From positions 1-5,604 of the forward strand of contig DAOVUE010000130.1 of assembly GCA_030632745.1 (NCBI GenBank): a stretch of DNA of 5,604 nt, in the 5' to 3' direction. The DNA comes from Pseudomonadota bacterium (GTDB lineage Bacteria; Pseudomonadota; Gammaproteobacteria; GRL18). The notes beneath the pieces are model-generated. The model worked only from the letters and a program-made list of their open reading frames with translations, had not been told where the DNA came from and made no database searches. The position numbers were made by a program, and so were the translations under genes. The number at the start of each line of letters is the position of its first letter. Positions within the stretch are counted from its first letter, which is position 1. Below, in pieces: positions 5,449-5,604 of this stretch.

Positions 5449-5604
5449 AGTCATCACCACCTGAAGTCAGAGCAATATCACCAGCATCTGCCATACGACG
5501 GGCCACACCAAGAATTTCCCGTTGTGAATCTTCTACTTCACTGAGTTTAACCGGGCCACTGGCTTCCAGGTCATCACGCAGCATTTCAGCCGCTCGCTTA
5601 GACA
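5441..5604 (-). CDS. fliG: Flagellar motor switch protein FliG, C-terminal end (truncated by the window edge)
   Basis: Only the last 53 codons and the TGA (5441-5443) are present; the gene enters from the right edge. FliG is the rotor protein whose C-terminal domain meets the MotA stator and, through its N-terminus, the FliF ring. The visible end reads SKRAAEMLRDDLEASGPVKL, then SEVEDSQREILGVARRMADAG and a GGDDYV terminus. This is the conserved last helix pair of the FliG C-terminal domain and the typical GGDDxV end. Its stop overlaps the fliH start by 8 bp. The charged torque residues lie in this region or just upstream, but their assignment would need the full protein. Confidence 0.95.
   Translation of the reverse strand, partial: SKRAAEMLRDDLEASGPVKLSEVEDSQREILGVARRMADAGDIALTSGGDDYV
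5457..5462 (-). promoter_or_regulatory. Ribosome binding site deciding the fliH start
   Basis: AGGTGG on the minus strand, inside the last codons of fliG, is 8 nt upstream of ATG 5448. It is too close to ATG 5454 and overlaps GTG 5460, so it favours 5448 as the fliH start. Confidence 0.6.

Noticed and set aside
5454..5460. Longer FliH starts at GTG 5460 or ATG 5454
   Set aside because: The Shine-Dalgarno AGGTGG overlaps or abuts these codons, while it is well placed for ATG 5448.
4850..5544. Three overlapping plus-strand open frames
   Set aside because: All are antisense to fliH and the fliG end, which have clear family motifs and coupled starts.

Overview
The window is a stretch of a flagellar gene cluster, read entirely on the minus strand. 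In transcription order, from high to low coordinates, it holds the 3' end of fliG, then fliH, fliI, fliJ, a broken or recoded fliK, and the 5' part of a flagellin gene that runs off the left edge. The fliG-H-I-J-K order, the gammaproteobacterial look of FliI and of the flagellin D0/D1 region, and the low GC content suggest a motile, AT-rich gammaproteobacterium. Genus or species cannot be told from this sequence.

Layout. FliG (5441-5604, partial) is the rotor protein that anchors the switch to the MS ring. FliH (4696-5448) is the stator-like regulator of the export ATPase, and its start overlaps the fliG stop. FliI (3102-4685) is the export ATPase; it carries an unusual N-terminal extension built from an 18-bp tandem repeat. 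FliJ (2561-3019) is the coiled-coil stalk of the ATPase. A 356-bp spacer follows (2205-2560), dominated by a 181-bp imperfect palindrome that looks like a small non-autonomous repeat element. FliK, the hook-length ruler, lies at 504-2189 but has one in-frame TAG (1206-1208) that separates the repeat-rich N-terminal half from the C-terminal hook-length/substrate-switch domain. Flagellin (1-492, partial) starts 11 bp after the fliK stop, and its Shine-Dalgarno sequence overlaps that stop.

How the genes work together. FliH, FliI and FliJ form the peripheral ATPase complex that feeds substrates to the export gate beneath the FliG-bearing rotor. FliK is exported, measures the hook and then switches the gate from rod/hook to filament substrates, of which flagellin is the main one. 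Finding flagellin directly after fliK, where fliL would be usual, is unexpected.

The most notable points are the single amber codon in fliK; several in-frame tandem-repeat arrays (18-bp and 15-bp units) in fliK and fliI, which can change protein length without frameshift; the palindromic element between fliJ and fliK; and tiny ORFs that bridge the fliH/fliI and fliI/fliJ junctions. I see no wholly new system here: the core is a standard flagellar operon with unusual elaborations.
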